Source: Closterium sp. NIES-65 (Eukaryota > Streptophyta > Zygnematophyceae > Desmidiales > Closteriaceae). From it: 64,000 nucleotides of DNA. Made by a program: the position numbers and the translations under genes. Positions 23,162-35,161 of the stretch are shown in pieces (position 1 is the stretch's first letter; each line of letters opens with the position of its first letter). Where the stretch lies: NCBI GenBank assembly GCA_948144175.1, contig CANXME010002087.1:2663501-2727500 (forward strand). Direction: 5' to 3'. The notes under the pieces were generated by a model. The model made no database searches. It was given only the letters and a program-made list of their open reading frames with translations, and was not told the origin of the DNA.

Positions 23162-25118
23162 TCAAGAAGTGAGCAAGTGAGGCCAGGTAGGCACAAGACC
23201 TAGCAAAGTATAGAAGCGCTGATGATCACAAGGCGGAAGGGCCTTGGTGAAGATATCAGCAGTGTTGGCCTCAGAGGCCACGTAAGCAAGGCGCAGCTGA
23301 CCACGCTGCTGCAGCTCACGAGCCAGGAAGTAGCGGAGAGCAATGTGCTTCGTTCTGTGCTCCAGTTTGTGCTCTCGACACAAGGCCAGCATGGCCTTGT
23401 TGTCTACGTATAGAACTGAAGGAGAACGAGGCGACTCTCCTAGGTCAGTCAGCACGTAGGTGAGCCAGCGTAGCTCCTGTGCAGCCATGGCCCCTGCGTA
23501 GATCTCAGCCTCACAGCTGGAGCTGAGAACAGAAGACCAGCGGGTAGACTGCCACGAAATAGAGCCTAAGCCAAGGCTGAAGGTGTAACCCTGTGACGAC
23601 CGCTGTGTCGGCTGGTCGTCAGCCCAAGAAGCGTCAGCGTGACTTGTGAGGACCGCTCGACGTCGCCCCCCAAAGCACTAGCCCCATGCCCGACGTACTG
23701 CACACGTAGCGCAACACCCTCTTCGCTTCAGCCATGTGCTCTGGTCTGTGTCTCCCAGGAGCCACATAGCATGCCATGATGCTAAGAGGGTATGCAAGGT
23801 CATGTCGTGTGCAGGTCATCAGGTACATGAGGCAGCCAACAAGCTCTGGGTACGGGCCACTCGACTCTACGCACTCATCCAAAGGCAGAGCTGAGAGTGA
23901 GTGGCGAGTAGACAGAGGAGTGGCCTGAGGCGAGGAGTACGTGAAGCCGAAGCGCTGAAGGACCTGTTGCACCATGTGTGACTAAGTCAGGGTAATGGTG
24001 CACTGTGCTCTGTCCCGGGTGATCTGCAAGCCAAGGTAGCTGCGCAGTTCACCCAAGTCTGTACACGTGTGTCTCTTCTGCAGCTCGAACTTCACGTGGG
24101 CGAGTCCAGCAGTGTCAGCAGTGGCAAACACAAAGTCGTCGACGTACACGAGGATGTAGAACGGCGGCAAAGAGGTGTCGGTGCGCAGAAACAGCGACGG
24201 GCCGGCTGTAGAAAGAGCAAACCCAAGAGCCGCAAGTGTAGTCCTCAGTGTGTCGTGCCACTTATGGGGCGCCTGGTGGAGACCGTAGACTGGCCGCCGG
24301 AGGCTCCACTTGGTACCAGGAGGAAACGACCCAGTGAAGCCAGGCGGGCGGCGCAACCAGATCTCCTCGTGCAGGCTGCCCTGCAGGAAAGCTGTGCTGA
24401 AGTCAAGAGAGTGAAGCTCGTAGTCGCGCTGAGCGGCTATGTGCAGCAGCACCCGAAGAGTGGTCATCTTCGGGGTGGGAGAGAAGGTCTGAAAGTAGTC
24501 AACTCCCTGCCGGTGACTGAAGCCTCGAGCCACGTAACGCGCCTTGAAGACAAGCGGAGAACCCGGCGGCCGCTTCACCCTGGAAATCCACATGCCACTG
24601 ACGATGTTCACCCCAGGTGGGGGAACCTCGTCGACGTAGGTGCATGTGGACTTCAAGGAAGCCATCTCTGCGTCCATGGCTGACTGCCACTGAGAGGAGT
24701 AGGGACCCTCGATCGCCTCAGCGTACGATCGAGGAGTCGAGATGTCTGGTGCATCTGGGTCTCCCTCGAGGGCAATCAGCGTGGACACGAGATGAGGCGA
24801 AGCAGCAGTTAAACACAGGAACTCTTTCTTGCCTGTCCTCAAGGACGTCCGTGCTAAGAGCACGCTCAATCCTGATGGACGGAGGACAGACAGACTCAGA
24901 CTCAGCAACATGTCTAGCAGCGTAGTCTCGACGACAGCGAGCAGCAAAGTCGACAAGCTCAGCAACCAAGGCACACGCAGCAGTGGACTCAAAGGAAAGG
25001 TCAGTGACAACAGTAGCAAGAAGGCGCGTGACCGAAGGACTAGCAGCACGAAGAGAGTCAGACTCCAGGTCAGCAAGGACAGGAAGAGAGGACTCTGGAG
25101 GAGACGGCAACAGGACAC
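23162..25118 (-). pseudogene. RT and RNase H region of copia C (broken)
   Basis: A 378-codon frame (23982-25118) holds most of RT including the catalytic YVDD (ILVYVDDFVFATADT), FSTAFLQGSLHEEIWLRRP and the connecting region. RNase H follows at 23162-23975. Confidence 0.88.
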
Positions 25119-25349
25119 GCAGAGGAGTAGTGGAAGGACGCAATGTCATCTGGTGTGTGCCGGGGACCGCAGGAGGACGGAGACGTGCAGCACGACGACT
25201 AGTGCAAGCAGCACGAACAGGCGACGCAGGACGAGACGCAAGCTCACGACGCTCAGCAAGACCTCCAGTAGGACCAGTGTAGGGAGAAGGAGCAGGGAGA
25301 GGGGAGGTGGGCTGTAATTGTGACTGCGACCGGATAGGCTGAGGACACT

Positions 25350-27071
25350 CTAAGGGAGGAGCAGGACCTGTAGAGGGCGGGAGACCAAGAACCTGCTCAA
25401 GGAGCTGAATGAAGTACGGCCTCGGCCGCGCAGCGCCTCTAGAACCAACAGGGACAGCACCAGTACCCCTAGCGGCAGCACCAGCGCCAGCAGCACCTCA
25501 AGCTCCACCAGCGCCAACTCCAGCACCCTCAAAAGCACGAGCGCCAGTAGCACCACCAGCGCCAACTCCGGTAGGACCGTCAGCTCCAGTAGCCTCAGCA
25601 GCACCCCCACACGCACCGGCGCCAGGAGAAACACCAGCGCCAACACCCTTAGTTGCGCTAGCTCCAGCAGCACCAACTCCAGTAGGACTGTCAGCTCCAG
25701 CAGCCTCAGTAGCACCCCTAGATGCACCAGCGCCAGTAGAAACACCAGCGCCAACACCCCTAGCAGCTCCAGTAGGACCAACTCTTGTAGCCCTAGCAGC
25801 AACCCCAGTCTCAGCAGCACGTCTCCAGTGGGGGGCAAACGACTCGCGCAGCTATTGTGGAGAGAGCGGCCTTTGCCTCGACGAAGCACCGCCGGTGGCC
25901 ACACGAGCAGACCCAGCGCCCCCAGGCTCCGCACCCCCAGGCTCAGCATCCCTAGGCTCAGCATCCCCAGACCCAGCACCCCCAGGCTCAGCACCTCCAA
26001 TCTCAGCACCCCCAGACTGAGCACCCCAAGACCCGGCACCTTCGGCTCAGCACCTCTAGCAGCACCAGAGTCAAAAACTACCTCAACAGGCTCCACTGCG
26101 TCTACCTGGGACACACCTGACAGGGCAGGACCCTGAGGGGGGAGAAGGTGTACCGGGTGAGGACCTGGTGCAAGGAAGAGCGGCGGCGGGGGGAGAGGCG
26201 CAGTGCGGTAGGGGAAGAGACGGTAGTAAGGCACCGACTCGTCAAAGGTGACGTCCTGGGAGGACAGAACACGGCCCGAGGTGGGGTGGTAAAACTGCCA
26301 CCCAGGCGCGTCAGGGGGGAAGCCAAGGAAGACGCAGGGTACAGCACGGGGGGACAGCTTGTCCGCAGACAAGTCGCGGACAAACGCCCGAGATCCCCAG
26401 ACCCGAAACGCAGACGCATCGCCAACCTTCTCGGTCCAACGCAAGGCGGGGGAGGTCTCTGGCAAGGAGACCCGGGGCTGCAGGTTGAGCTGATGCGCGG
26501 CGTACTGAACCGCAAACGGCCACAGAAAATGGGGAGCAGCCACATGCATCATGGACGTACGAGCGACGTCGATGACCATACCAATGCGGCGCTCAGGAAT
26601 CCCATTTTGCTGTGGAGAGGTCGGAAGCGTGAAGGTCTGGCGGATGCCCTGTGCACGACAGAAGGCTCCCAGACGGGCAGAGGAAAACTCCCCGCCTCTG
26701 TCCGAGTGCAGACGCAGAACAAGAAAGTCCGAGCCGAAACTCTCTGTGAGTAGGAGACGAGCTGCGCGGATCCATTCGATCAACAACTCGGTGACGTCAC
26801 CCTTGCTGCGCAAGGGGAAGACTGTGGTGTAACGCGAGTAGTCGTCAACCACCAGCAGGAAGTACCGCTCGCGCCCCTGCCCACTGACGCGGGCTGGGCC
26901 CCATGCGTCCATAAGGAGAGTCTGCAACGGAGCCTCTGTTGGAGGAAACTTGGAGGAGTGAGGGGCGGCGCGCTGTCGCCCCTCGACGCAGGGGACGCAG
27001 GTAGGGCCACGCCCCGGAGGAAGGGGAGGGAGAGACCGAGGGAGACCAGAGACAAGAACACTGGAGGCCAT
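25350..27071 (-). pseudogene. Integrase and linker of copia C
   Basis: A 573-codon frame carries CVPCVEGRQ, the integrase core (DAWGPARVSG, DDYSRYTTVFPLRSKGD, LRLHSDRGGEFSS, SPQQNGIPERRIGMV) and the C-terminal integrase region with FLGFPPDAPGWQFY. It ends in a low-complexity Leu/Gly-rich linker. Confidence 0.88.
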
Positions 27072-27162
27072 GCCTCAGATACGAGGCAAGGAGGGGTGAC
27101 CAAGGTGGTGGTGCCAAAGGAGAGTCTGGTGGGACAAAAGATGACACAAGCAGGGAGCAGAC

Positions 27163-28466
27163 TCAGGACCAGACCTGACTCGACGCAGCTACCTGGGCAG
27201 ACTCAGCAGCAGGAGGAGACTCAGTAATAAGGGTGTACAGGCTCGACCTTGGCCGACGGGTGAACGTGGCCAAGTGTCGGCCTGTCCGAGGACACGTGCA
27301 GTGGGTCACTCGCTGACTAGCAGGAGTGAACTGGTCAACCCCCTTATCCCGTAGGTCCGCTCCACTCACCAAGTTTGTAGAGAACGAGGGGAGGTAAAGA
27401 CCAGACAGGGTGCCTGAGGGGGCTGCCGGGCATGGTAGGAGAGTGGAGAAGCTAGCAAGGGCAGGACCCCCAGAGGGGTCTGCCAGGGAGATTGCAACCG
27501 GCCGACTGAGCGGCGTAAGAGTGGTGCAGTATCGAAAGAAGGAGCGGGACGCACCTGAGTCCAGGGTGAAGGTGTGGAAGGCCTGAGCCGACGTAGTACC
27601 TGAGAGAGTAGACTGACCAGCACCTGGGGCAGCAGACGCACTGGCACCTGGGGCAGCAGACGCACTAGCACCTAGAGCAGCGGCCTCAATGCCCGAGTCA
27701 GGCGGTACACACAGGTAACAGTCACCCGCAACACTAGTATGAACAGCATACATTGCAGCAAGAATAGCATCAAAATCAAGATCAAAGATAGCAACCCCGG
27801 CCTTAGACAGATCTCCCCAGCGAGGGATCTCTGACGCCTCAGGGAACTGGCGACGCCACGCGTCCGTCAGGCGACCAAAGCACCGCTGGGTGGAGTGCGA
27901 GCCTTCGCACTGCTCACCAGCTCGGTCGCCGGTACGGAGGACGTAAGCGCAGGGACCAAAACCCCCACCGCGGTGGCGCGCAGTGTACCACTCACGAAGC
28001 TGCTGAGGGGACAGGGTCACACCACTCCGCTGCTGCTGTCGCGGACCACCACCTCAGCCACTCCTGTGCGCAGAGTCGCGACTCGCTCCACCACCGCCGC
28101 CGCCGCTGCCGCCGCCTCCTCCACCTCCGCCTCCTCCGCCACCTCCGCCGCCTCCGCTCCCTCCGCCACCTCCACTGCCTCCGCCTCCTCCACTGCTGCC
28201 GCCGCCGCCGCCACCCCCGGCACCACTCCCACCACCACCCCCACTCCCTCCACATCCTCCTCCACCACCTCCACTCTCCCCTCCAGCCCCTCCAGTGCCC
28301 TTCCCCCCCTTGCCCCTGCCGGTGCGGCGTTTCCCGCTCGGGGCAGACGCAGCGCCGATCGACTTGAAAGCAACGAGGTCGGCCGCAGCAGCAGAGGCAA
28401 TAGAGGGCAAGAGGGGGGAGGGAGAACACCCCTCAAAGACGGGGGTGCGAGGGTCACCACGAGAGG
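27163..28466 (-). pseudogene. Protease and partial gag of copia C
   Basis: The frame 27163-28020 carries the variant zinc knuckle (GPCAYVLRTGDRAGEQCEG), the conserved segment after it (RRQFPEASEIPRWGDLS) and the protease motif TLDSGASRSFF. A glycine-rich gag tract lies at 28060-28410. Confidence 0.85.
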
Positions 28467-29085
28467 CTCGGCTGCTGGGCTGCTCGGCGGCAGGGCGGCT
28501 CGGCTGCTAGGCGGCTCGGCGGCACGGCTTCTGGGCGGCTCGGCTGCTCGGTAGGCGAGCGGCTCGGCTGCTGTGCTACTCGGCGGCTCGGTCGCTGGGT
28601 GGCGGAGCGGTGTTGGGGCCGCTAGGGTAGTGCGACGAGGCCGCGAGGGGCCTAAACGAGGCCGTTAAGGGGCCAGACGGGGCCGCAGCGGGGCCTAAGC
28701 GGGGCCGCAGAGGGGCCGAAACGAGGTCGCAAGGGGCCAGACATGGCCTCGGAGGGGCCTAGACGGGGCCGCAAGGGGCCTAGACGGGGCCACGGAGGGG
28801 CCGTAAGGGGCCTAGGCGGGGCCGTAAGGGGCCGTAAGGGGCCAGACGGGGCCGCGGAGGGGCCTAGGCGGGGCCGCGGAGGGGCCGTAAGGGGCCTAGG
28901 CGGGGCCGTAAGGGGCCGTAAGGGGCCAGACGGGGCCGCGGAGGGGCCTAGGCGGGGCTGCGGAGGGGCTGTAAGGGGCCTAGGCGGGGCTGTAAAGGGC
29001 CGTAAGGGGCCAGACGGGGCCACGGAGGGACCTAGGCGGGGCCGCAAGGGGCCTAGACGGGGCCGCGGAGGGGCCGTAAGGGGCC
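28467..29085 (-). repeat. Tandem-repeat leader of copia C
   Basis: GGCTCGGCTGCTGGGC units are followed by about 450 bp of GGGGCCGTAAGGGGCCTAGGCG / GGGGCCGCGGAGGGGCCTA units, some in higher-order blocks of about 115 bp. Confidence 0.8.
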
Positions 29086-30315
29086 TAGCTAGGGTTTAGC
29101 TAGCTAGGCAAGAGAGAAATGAAGAAAGGAGGGGTTTCACTAGCAGCAGTTGGGATACATATAGCAAACAATTACAGGGTTGTACTCGCTATAGAGCACC
29201 CCACTGCAGGCTAGATAATAACATTCTGACACACCCCCATAGCCAAAATGGGGGGTAATCAGCAGAGCACGCAGTCATAGAGCAGGTTCACAAATGCAAG
29301 CAAAGCTAGAGGCTATCACAGAGGACAAGTGAGGAGGAGGAGGAACTGTGGAAGGAGAGAAGATGGGAGGCAACGAGTGAAGCTGTAGAGGCACGGGCAC
29401 AAGAGCGGCTGGTTCAGTGGCTACCGAAGCAAGGGCGTCGGACTACTGGAGTGACTGGCTCCACGGCTAAGACGAGTGGCAGGAGCAACGAACCCACTGG
29501 CGACTGGTGCAACAGGCTCACTGGCTACCCAAGCAAGGGCGTCGGACTACAAGCGCTCCAGGCGACATGACAGCTACCTCCACACAACCTCCTCCAACTG
29601 ACCCACACCCTTGACACACACCCCCTGCTGAACCCCTAACTCCACTCCCACGTCACCCCTCTAGCACCACTCCTTCGACTCCCACACACCCACTCCCCTG
29701 AGCGGCAGCTGCAGCAGCGGGAGACGGAGGAGAAGGAGGAGCAGGGGACGGCGCACACAACCGGAACCCCCACAACCGTCCCCCCCACACTCCCCACCCC
29801 CAAATCCTAAAGCGGGTGGCACGGGGTAGGAGCGCGGGGGACGGCGAGGAGGACGGCGCGCGGCCCCCAGGGCGCCACCACGGGGCAGCGAGGGGCCGCG
29901 CCGTGAAGGGCGGGGGCCGCGCGTGCTCCCCAGGGCGCCGCGACGAGCAGGGCAGGGGCCGCGCGCGGGTCCCCAAGGTACGAAACCGCCGCGCGCCTCG
30001 AGGCGCACGGCGGGCAGAAAACCCGAAAAAAAATTGGCAGGAAGAAGGAGTCGCACGCCACGGGGCGTGCAACAGACAGAGTAGCAGCGGAAGCAGTTAG
30101 GTGGGCTCACAGGCCAGGAGTGTAGATGCTGTGATAGCATGTTAGAAGAGTAAGCATAGTGAGGAGCCATAGCTAGGGTTTAGCTAGCTAGGCAAGAGAG
30201 AAATGAAGAAAGGAGGGGTTTCACTAGCAGCAGTTGGGATACATATAGCAAACCCTAACAAGGTTCTACTCGCTATAGAGCACCCCACTACAGGCTAGAT
30301 AATAACATTTTGACA
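29086..30315 (-). mobile_element. TRIM-like non-autonomous LTR element T
   Basis: The 5' LTR at 30140-30315 and a 3' LTR at 29086-29231 (missing about its first 32 bp) flank 0.9 kb. The minus-strand polypurine tract (complement of 29232-29256) and a primer-like site (complement of 30125-30139, TGCTATCACAGCATC) adjoin them. The interior is GC-rich with no recognisable coding region. It includes a repeated GCAAGGGCGTCGGACTAC (29430 and 29530). No target duplication is seen, and the left junction with copia C looks like a deletion. Confidence 0.7.
30140..30315 (-). repeat. 5' LTR of element T
   Basis: 176 bp, TGTTAGAAGAG ... ATTTTGACA. Same family as the solo LTRs at 8476 and 9234. Confidence 0.8.
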
Positions 30316-30710
30316 AAATAGACTGAGAATGCTTGTGATTTACGGTATAGGATACATGTTGTCTTTGTGATTTAGGTTTTTTATCATCTACGGTTAATAT
30401 GCTTTGTCAGTTGGCTTCGTGCGTGCGCGTAAGTGTGAATGTGTATGATCATGTGTATGCGTTGTGTTGTGTGCGTTTGTGCTTTCATTCATGTTTCCAT
30501 TCCATCAATAACGCATGTCTGTGGGTTTTGAAAATTGGGATCAAACTATCATTTCCGAGAAGGTTCTTTGCGCTCTCAGTGAGTGTGTCCATTCGAACTG
30601 GATTTGATAGAATTGACCTTTTTTTTAGATCACACAGATTGTGTTGTTTCATGTGATAGTTGGATGATTCAGGCACTATGCTATTGAACTCCCCCCCCCA
30701 TGCTAGGCAA
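30316..30710. repeat. Dispersed repeat, copy 2 (left part)
   Basis: The last 90 bp match 1060-1150. The rest is AT-rich without a gene. Copia D inserted at 30715, and the repeat resumes at 37878. Confidence 0.5.
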
Positions 30711-30715
30711 GGGAT

Positions 30716-30836
30716 TGATAAACTTAGAAGGAGAATGGATGACTAAGGAATGGAAGTGATACAAATATGCAACCCTAGAAATGTGTACCCCATATGGGCT
30801 ACCCCACTATAGCCTACACAATATTATAATTTGACA
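30716..30836 (-). repeat. 3' LTR of copia D
   Basis: 121 bp. The polypurine tract (complement of 30837-30861) adjoins it. Confidence 0.92.
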
Positions 30837-31047
30837 CACCCCCATAGGCAAAGTGGGGGAGAACAAGGGGTCACAAGACCAGTCAAGCAAAGCAAAGCAA
30901 AGCTCAGGGTGGATCACAACGTCACCACACAGTCCGAGCACAAGGTCAAGGCCACAAGGCCAGTTAACATGCAAGGAGTACACATATATATATATAAGAC
31001 TAAACAAGCAAGAGCAGGTATATATATATGTAAGAGTACAAGCAAGA

Positions 31048-32808
31048 TCAAGAGGTGAGTAAGTGAGGCAAGACAGGCACAAGACCCAGCAGTGTACAGA
31101 AGCGCTGATGATCACAAGGCGGAAGTGCCTTAGTGAAAACATGAGCAGTGTTGGCCTCAGAGGCCACATACGCAAGTCGCAACTGACCACGCTGCTGCAG
31201 CTCACGAGCAAGAAAGTAGCGGAGAGCAATGTGCTTCGTTCTATGCTCCAGGCGCTGCTCCCAACACAAGGCCAGCATGGCCTTGTTGTCTACATACAGC
31301 ATCAGAGGAGAATGAGGCGGCTCTCCGAGGTCAGTCAGCAGGTAGGTAAGCCAGCGAAGCTCCTGTGCAGCCATGGCCCCGGCGTAGATCTCAGCCTCAC
31401 AACTGGAGCCGAGAACAGAAGACGAGCAAGTAGCCCGCCACGAAACAGAGCCGGGACCAAGACTGAAGGTGTAACCCTGTGACGACCGCTGCGTAGCCTG
31501 GTCGTTAGCCCAAGAAGCATCCGCGTGCCCAGTGAGGACCACTGGACTGCGCCCTCCAAGCACTAGCCCCATGCCCGACGTACTGCACAAGTAGCGCAAC
31601 ACCCTCTTCGCTGCAGCCATGTGCTCTGGTCTGTGTCTCCCAGGAGCAACATAGCGTGCAAGAATGCTAAGACGGTATGCCAGGTCAGGTCGTGTGCAGG
31701 TCATCAGGTACATGAGGCAGCCAACAAGCTCTGGGTACGGGCCACTCGACTCTACGGACTCATCCGAAGGCAGAGCTGAGAGCGAGTGGCGAGTAGACAG
31801 AGGAGTGGCCTGAGGCGAGGAGTACGTGAAGCCGAAGCGCTGAAGGACCTGCTGCACCATGTGTGACTGAGTCAAGGTAATGGTGCGGCGTGCTCTGTCC
31901 CGGGTGATCTGCAAGCCAAGGTAGCTGCGCATTTCACCCAGGTCTGTGCACGTGTGTCTCTTCTGCAGCTCGGACTTCACGTGGGTTAGTCCAGCAGTGT
32001 CACCTGTGGCAATGACCAAGTCGTCGACGTACACGAGGATGTAGAATTGCGGCAGAGAGGTGTCGGTGCGTAGAAACAACGACGGGTCAGCAGTAGAGGG
32101 AGCAAACCCAAGAGCCGCAAGCGTAGTCCTCAGTGGGCCGTGCCAATCGCGTGGTGCCTGGCGGAGACCGTAGACTGGCCGTCGGAGGCTCCACTGGGTG
32201 CCAGGAGGGAAAGTCCCAGTGAAGCCAGGTGGACGGCGCAGCCAGATCTCCTCGTGCAGGCTACCCTGCAGGAAAGCAGTGCTGAAGTCAAGGGAGTAAA
32301 GCTCGTAGTCGCGCTGAGCGGCTATGTGTAGCAGCACCCGAAGAGTGGTCATCTTCGGGGTGGGAGAGAAGGTCTGAAAGTAGTCAACTCCCTGCCGCTG
32401 ACTGAAGCCACGAGCCACGTACCGCGCCTTGAGAACAGGTGGAGAGCCTGGCGGCCGCTTCACCCTGAAGATCCACATGCCACTGACGATGTTCGCCCTA
32501 GGAGGGGGAACCGCGTCAACGTAGGTGCCTGTGGACTTCCACGAAGCCATCTCTGCATCCATTGCTGCCTGCCACTGAGAGGAGTAGGGACCCTCTACGG
32601 CCTCCGCGTAAGAGCGCGGAGTCGGGATGTCTAGTGCATCCGGGTCTCCCTCAGGGGTAAGCAGTACGGACGCGAGATGAGGTGAAGCAGTAGCCAGACA
32701 CTGGAACTCCTCCTGCCTGTCCTCAAGGACGTCCGTGCCAAGAGCACACTCACCCCCTGACGGACGGAGGACACACAGACGCAGACTCAGCAACGAGACT
32801 AGCAGCAT
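31048..32808 (-). CDS. RT and RNase H portion of copia D
   Basis: An open frame of 586 codons. RT: VSGMWIFRVKRPPG near residue 105, DYFQTFSPTPKM, DFSTAFLQGSLHEEIW, and the catalytic YVDD in ILVYVDDLVIATGDT near residue 250. RNase H: GHADASWANDQ, SCEAEIYAGAMAAQELRW, LYVDNKAMLAL, and a C-terminal ALPPCDHQRFCTLLG tail that ends the polyprotein. Described as an element part only. Confidence 0.9.
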   Translation of the reverse strand: MLLVSLLSLRLCVLRPSGGECALGTDVLEDRQEEFQCLATASPHLASVLLTPEGDPDALDIPTPRSYAEAVEGPYSSQWQAAMDAEMASWKSTGTYVDAVPPPRANIVSGMWIFRVKRPPGSPPVLKARYVARGFSQRQGVDYFQTFSPTPKMTTLRVLLHIAAQRDYELYSLDFSTAFLQGSLHEEIWLRRPPGFTGTFPPGTQWSLRRPVYGLRQAPRDWHGPLRTTLAALGFAPSTADPSLFLRTDTSLPQFYILVYVDDLVIATGDTAGLTHVKSELQKRHTCTDLGEMRSYLGLQITRDRARRTITLTQSHMVQQVLQRFGFTYSSPQATPLSTRHSLSALPSDESVESSGPYPELVGCLMYLMTCTRPDLAYRLSILARYVAPGRHRPEHMAAAKRVLRYLCSTSGMGLVLGGRSPVVLTGHADASWANDQATQRSSQGYTFSLGPGSVSWRATCSSSVLGSSCEAEIYAGAMAAQELRWLTYLLTDLGEPPHSPLMLYVDNKAMLALCWEQRLEHRTKHIALRYFLARELQQRGQLRLAYVASEANTAHVFTKALPPCDHQRFCTLLGLVPVLPHLLTS

Positions 32809-33148
32809 AGTCTAAACGACAGTGAGCAGCAAAGTCGACGAGCTCAGCAACAAGAGCAGACGCAGCAGTGGACTCAAAAGAGGGGTCAGTGACAACAGTA
32901 GCAAGGAGACGCGTGACAGTAGGACTGGCAGCACGAAGAGAGTCCGACTCCGGGTCGGTTAGCGCAGGAAGAGAGGACTCAGGAGGAGAAGGCAAAGGGG
33001 CACGCAGAGGAGCAGTGGACGGACGCAGAGACATCCGGTGCGTGCCAGGGACAAGAGGAGGACGCTGACGCGAACCGTGACCACTAGCGCGAGCAGCACG
33101 AACAGGCGACGCGGGACGAGATGCAGGCTCACGACGCTCAGCAAGACC

Positions 33149-34588
33149 TCAAGTAAGACCAGTGTAAGGAGAGGGAGCAGGCAGTGGTGAGGCAGGCTCT
33201 AACTGTGACTGAGACGAGACAGGCGCTAGACACTCTAGAAGAGGAGAAGTACCAAGAACCTGCTGAAGGTGCGGAATGAAGTACGCCCGAGGCCGCGCAG
33301 CAACTCCAGAAACAGCAGGGACAGCACCAGCACCCCCAGCGGCAGCACTAGCGCCAATAGCACCCCCAGCTGCAGGACCTCCTGCAGCACCAGCAGCACC
33401 CGCAGCAGGACCACCGCCAGGACTGACAGCAATAGTCTCAGCGCCAACACCCTCAGCAGCTCCAGCTCCAGTAGTACGCCTCCAGCGCCGGGCAAACCAC
33501 TCGCGCAGCTCCTGTGGAGAGAGTGGCTCCCGCCGAGACGAAGCACCCGAAGAACCTCCAGGTCCAGCACCGCCAGACGCCACAAGGGGAGATCCAGCGG
33601 CCGCAGGCTCCGCACCTCCAGGCTCAGTAGCTCCAGACGCAGCACCCCCAGGCTCACCAGCTCCTGACGTAGCACCCCCAGGCTCAGCACCCCCAGTCGT
33701 AGCACCCCCAGTCGTAGTACCCCCAAGCTCAGCACCCCCAGTCGTAGCACCCCCAGGCTCAGCACCCCCAGTCGCAGCACCCCCAGACTCAGCACCCCCA
33801 GGCTCAGCACCCTCGCGCGCAGCACCCCCAGTTTCAGCACCCCCAAGCTCAGCACCCGCAGCAGTACCAGAGTCACCAGCAACCTTGACCGGCTCGACTG
33901 TGTCTACTTGGGACACACCTGAAGGGGCAGGACCCTGAGGGGGAAGGGGGTCTACCGGGGGGGGACCTGGCACAAGGAAGTGCGGTGGCGGGGGGAGGGA
34001 AGGAGTGCGGTAGGGGAAGAGGCGGTAGAAGGGGACTGACTCGTCGAACGTGACGTCCGGGGAGGACAGAACACGACGAGAGGAGGGGTGGTAGAACTGC
34101 CACCCTGGCGCGTCAGGGGGGAAGCCAAGGAAGACACAGGGAGCAGCACGAGGGGACAGCTTGTCCGCAGACAAGTCGCGGACAAACGCCCGAGATCCCC
34201 AGACACGGAACGCAGACGCATCGCCGACCTTCCCCGTCCACAGCAGAGCTGGGGAGGTCTCCGGCCGGGAGACCCTGGGGTGAAGGTTGATCTGATGCGC
34301 CGCGTACCGAACCGCAAAAAGCCACAGAAAATGGGGGGCAGCCGCATGCATCATGGACGTACGAGCGACGTCCATGACCATGCCAATGCGGCGCTCAGCA
34401 ATCCCATTTTGCTGTGGAGAGTCCGGAAGCGTAAAGGTCTGGCGCGGGGCCTCTGTCGGGGGAAACTGAGAGGAGTGAGGGGCAGCCCGGAGTCGCCCCT
34501 CGACACAGGGGACACAGAAAGGACCAGGCCCCAAAGGAAGGGGAGGGAGGGACCAGGGAAGACCAGAGACAAGGACACAGGAAGCCAT
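33149..34588 (-). CDS. Integrase and linker portion of copia D
   Basis: A 479-codon frame. It has integrase features (CVPCVEGRL, SPQQNGIAERRIGMVMDVAR, FLGFPPDAPGWQFY) and then a striking linker of GGAEPGGATTGG-type repeats (33600-33890). The integrase core is shorter here than in copy C. Confidence 0.85.
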   Translation of the reverse strand: MASCVLVSGLPWSLPPLPLGPGPFCVPCVEGRLRAAPHSSQFPPTEAPRQTFTLPDSPQQNGIAERRIGMVMDVARTSMMHAAAPHFLWLFAVRYAAHQINLHPRVSRPETSPALLWTGKVGDASAFRVWGSRAFVRDLSADKLSPRAAPCVFLGFPPDAPGWQFYHPSSRRVLSSPDVTFDESVPFYRLFPYRTPSLPPPPHFLVPGPPPVDPLPPQGPAPSGVSQVDTVEPVKVAGDSGTAAGAELGGAETGGAAREGAEPGGAESGGAATGGAEPGGATTGGAELGGTTTGGATTGGAEPGGATSGAGEPGGAASGATEPGGAEPAAAGSPLVASGGAGPGGSSGASSRREPLSPQELREWFARRWRRTTGAGAAEGVGAETIAVSPGGGPAAGAAGAAGGPAAGGAIGASAAAGGAGAVPAVSGVAARPRAYFIPHLQQVLGTSPLLECLAPVSSQSQLEPASPLPAPSPYTGLT

Positions 34589-35161
34589 GCCTCAAAGACG
34601 AGGCAGGGAGGGGTGGCCAAGACGGTGGTGCCACAGGAGAGTCTCGTGAGACAGGAGGCGACACGAGCAGGGGGCAGACTCAGGACCAGACATGGACGCT
34701 GCAGCAAACACCTGACCCGACGCAGCTACCTGGCCAGACGCAGGGACAGGAGGGGACCAAGTGGTAAGGGTGTAGAGGCTCGACCCCGGCCGACGCGTAA
34801 ACGTGGCAAGGTGCCGGCCTGTGCGAGCGTACGAGCAGTGGGTCACCCGCTGACTCGCAGGAGTAAACTGGTGAACCCCCGCATCCTGCAGATCAGCACC
34901 ACTCACCAAGTTCGTCGAGAACAAAGGGAGTTACAGACCAGACAGGGTGCCAGAGGGGGCAGCCGGACACGGGAGGACAGTGGAGAAGTGAGAGAGGACA
35001 GGACCCCCAGAGGGGTCAGCCAGGGAGACTGCAACCGGCCGACCAAGCGGCGTGAGTGTGGTGCGGTCTCGAAAGAAGGAGCGAGAAGCCCCCGAGTCAA
35101 GTGTGAAGGTGAGGGAGGCCGAAGCCGACGCAGTACCTGAGAGCGCAGCCTCACCAGTACC

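Larger units (their letters stand above)
22837..29085 (-). mobile_element. Ty1/copia retrotransposon, copy C, lacking its 5' end
   Basis: A 127-bp 3' LTR (22837-22963) is followed inward by the polypurine tract, RNase H (23162-23975), RT (23982-24770), linker, integrase (26130-27071), protease and part of gag. The leader repeats end abruptly at about 29085 against element T, and no 5' LTR or primer site remains. The gag N-terminal region is missing. Several breaks. Confidence 0.9.

Noticed and set aside
29653-30170. Arg/Pro-rich open frames in element T
   Set aside because: Low-complexity GC-rich interior of a TRIM-like element with no domain.
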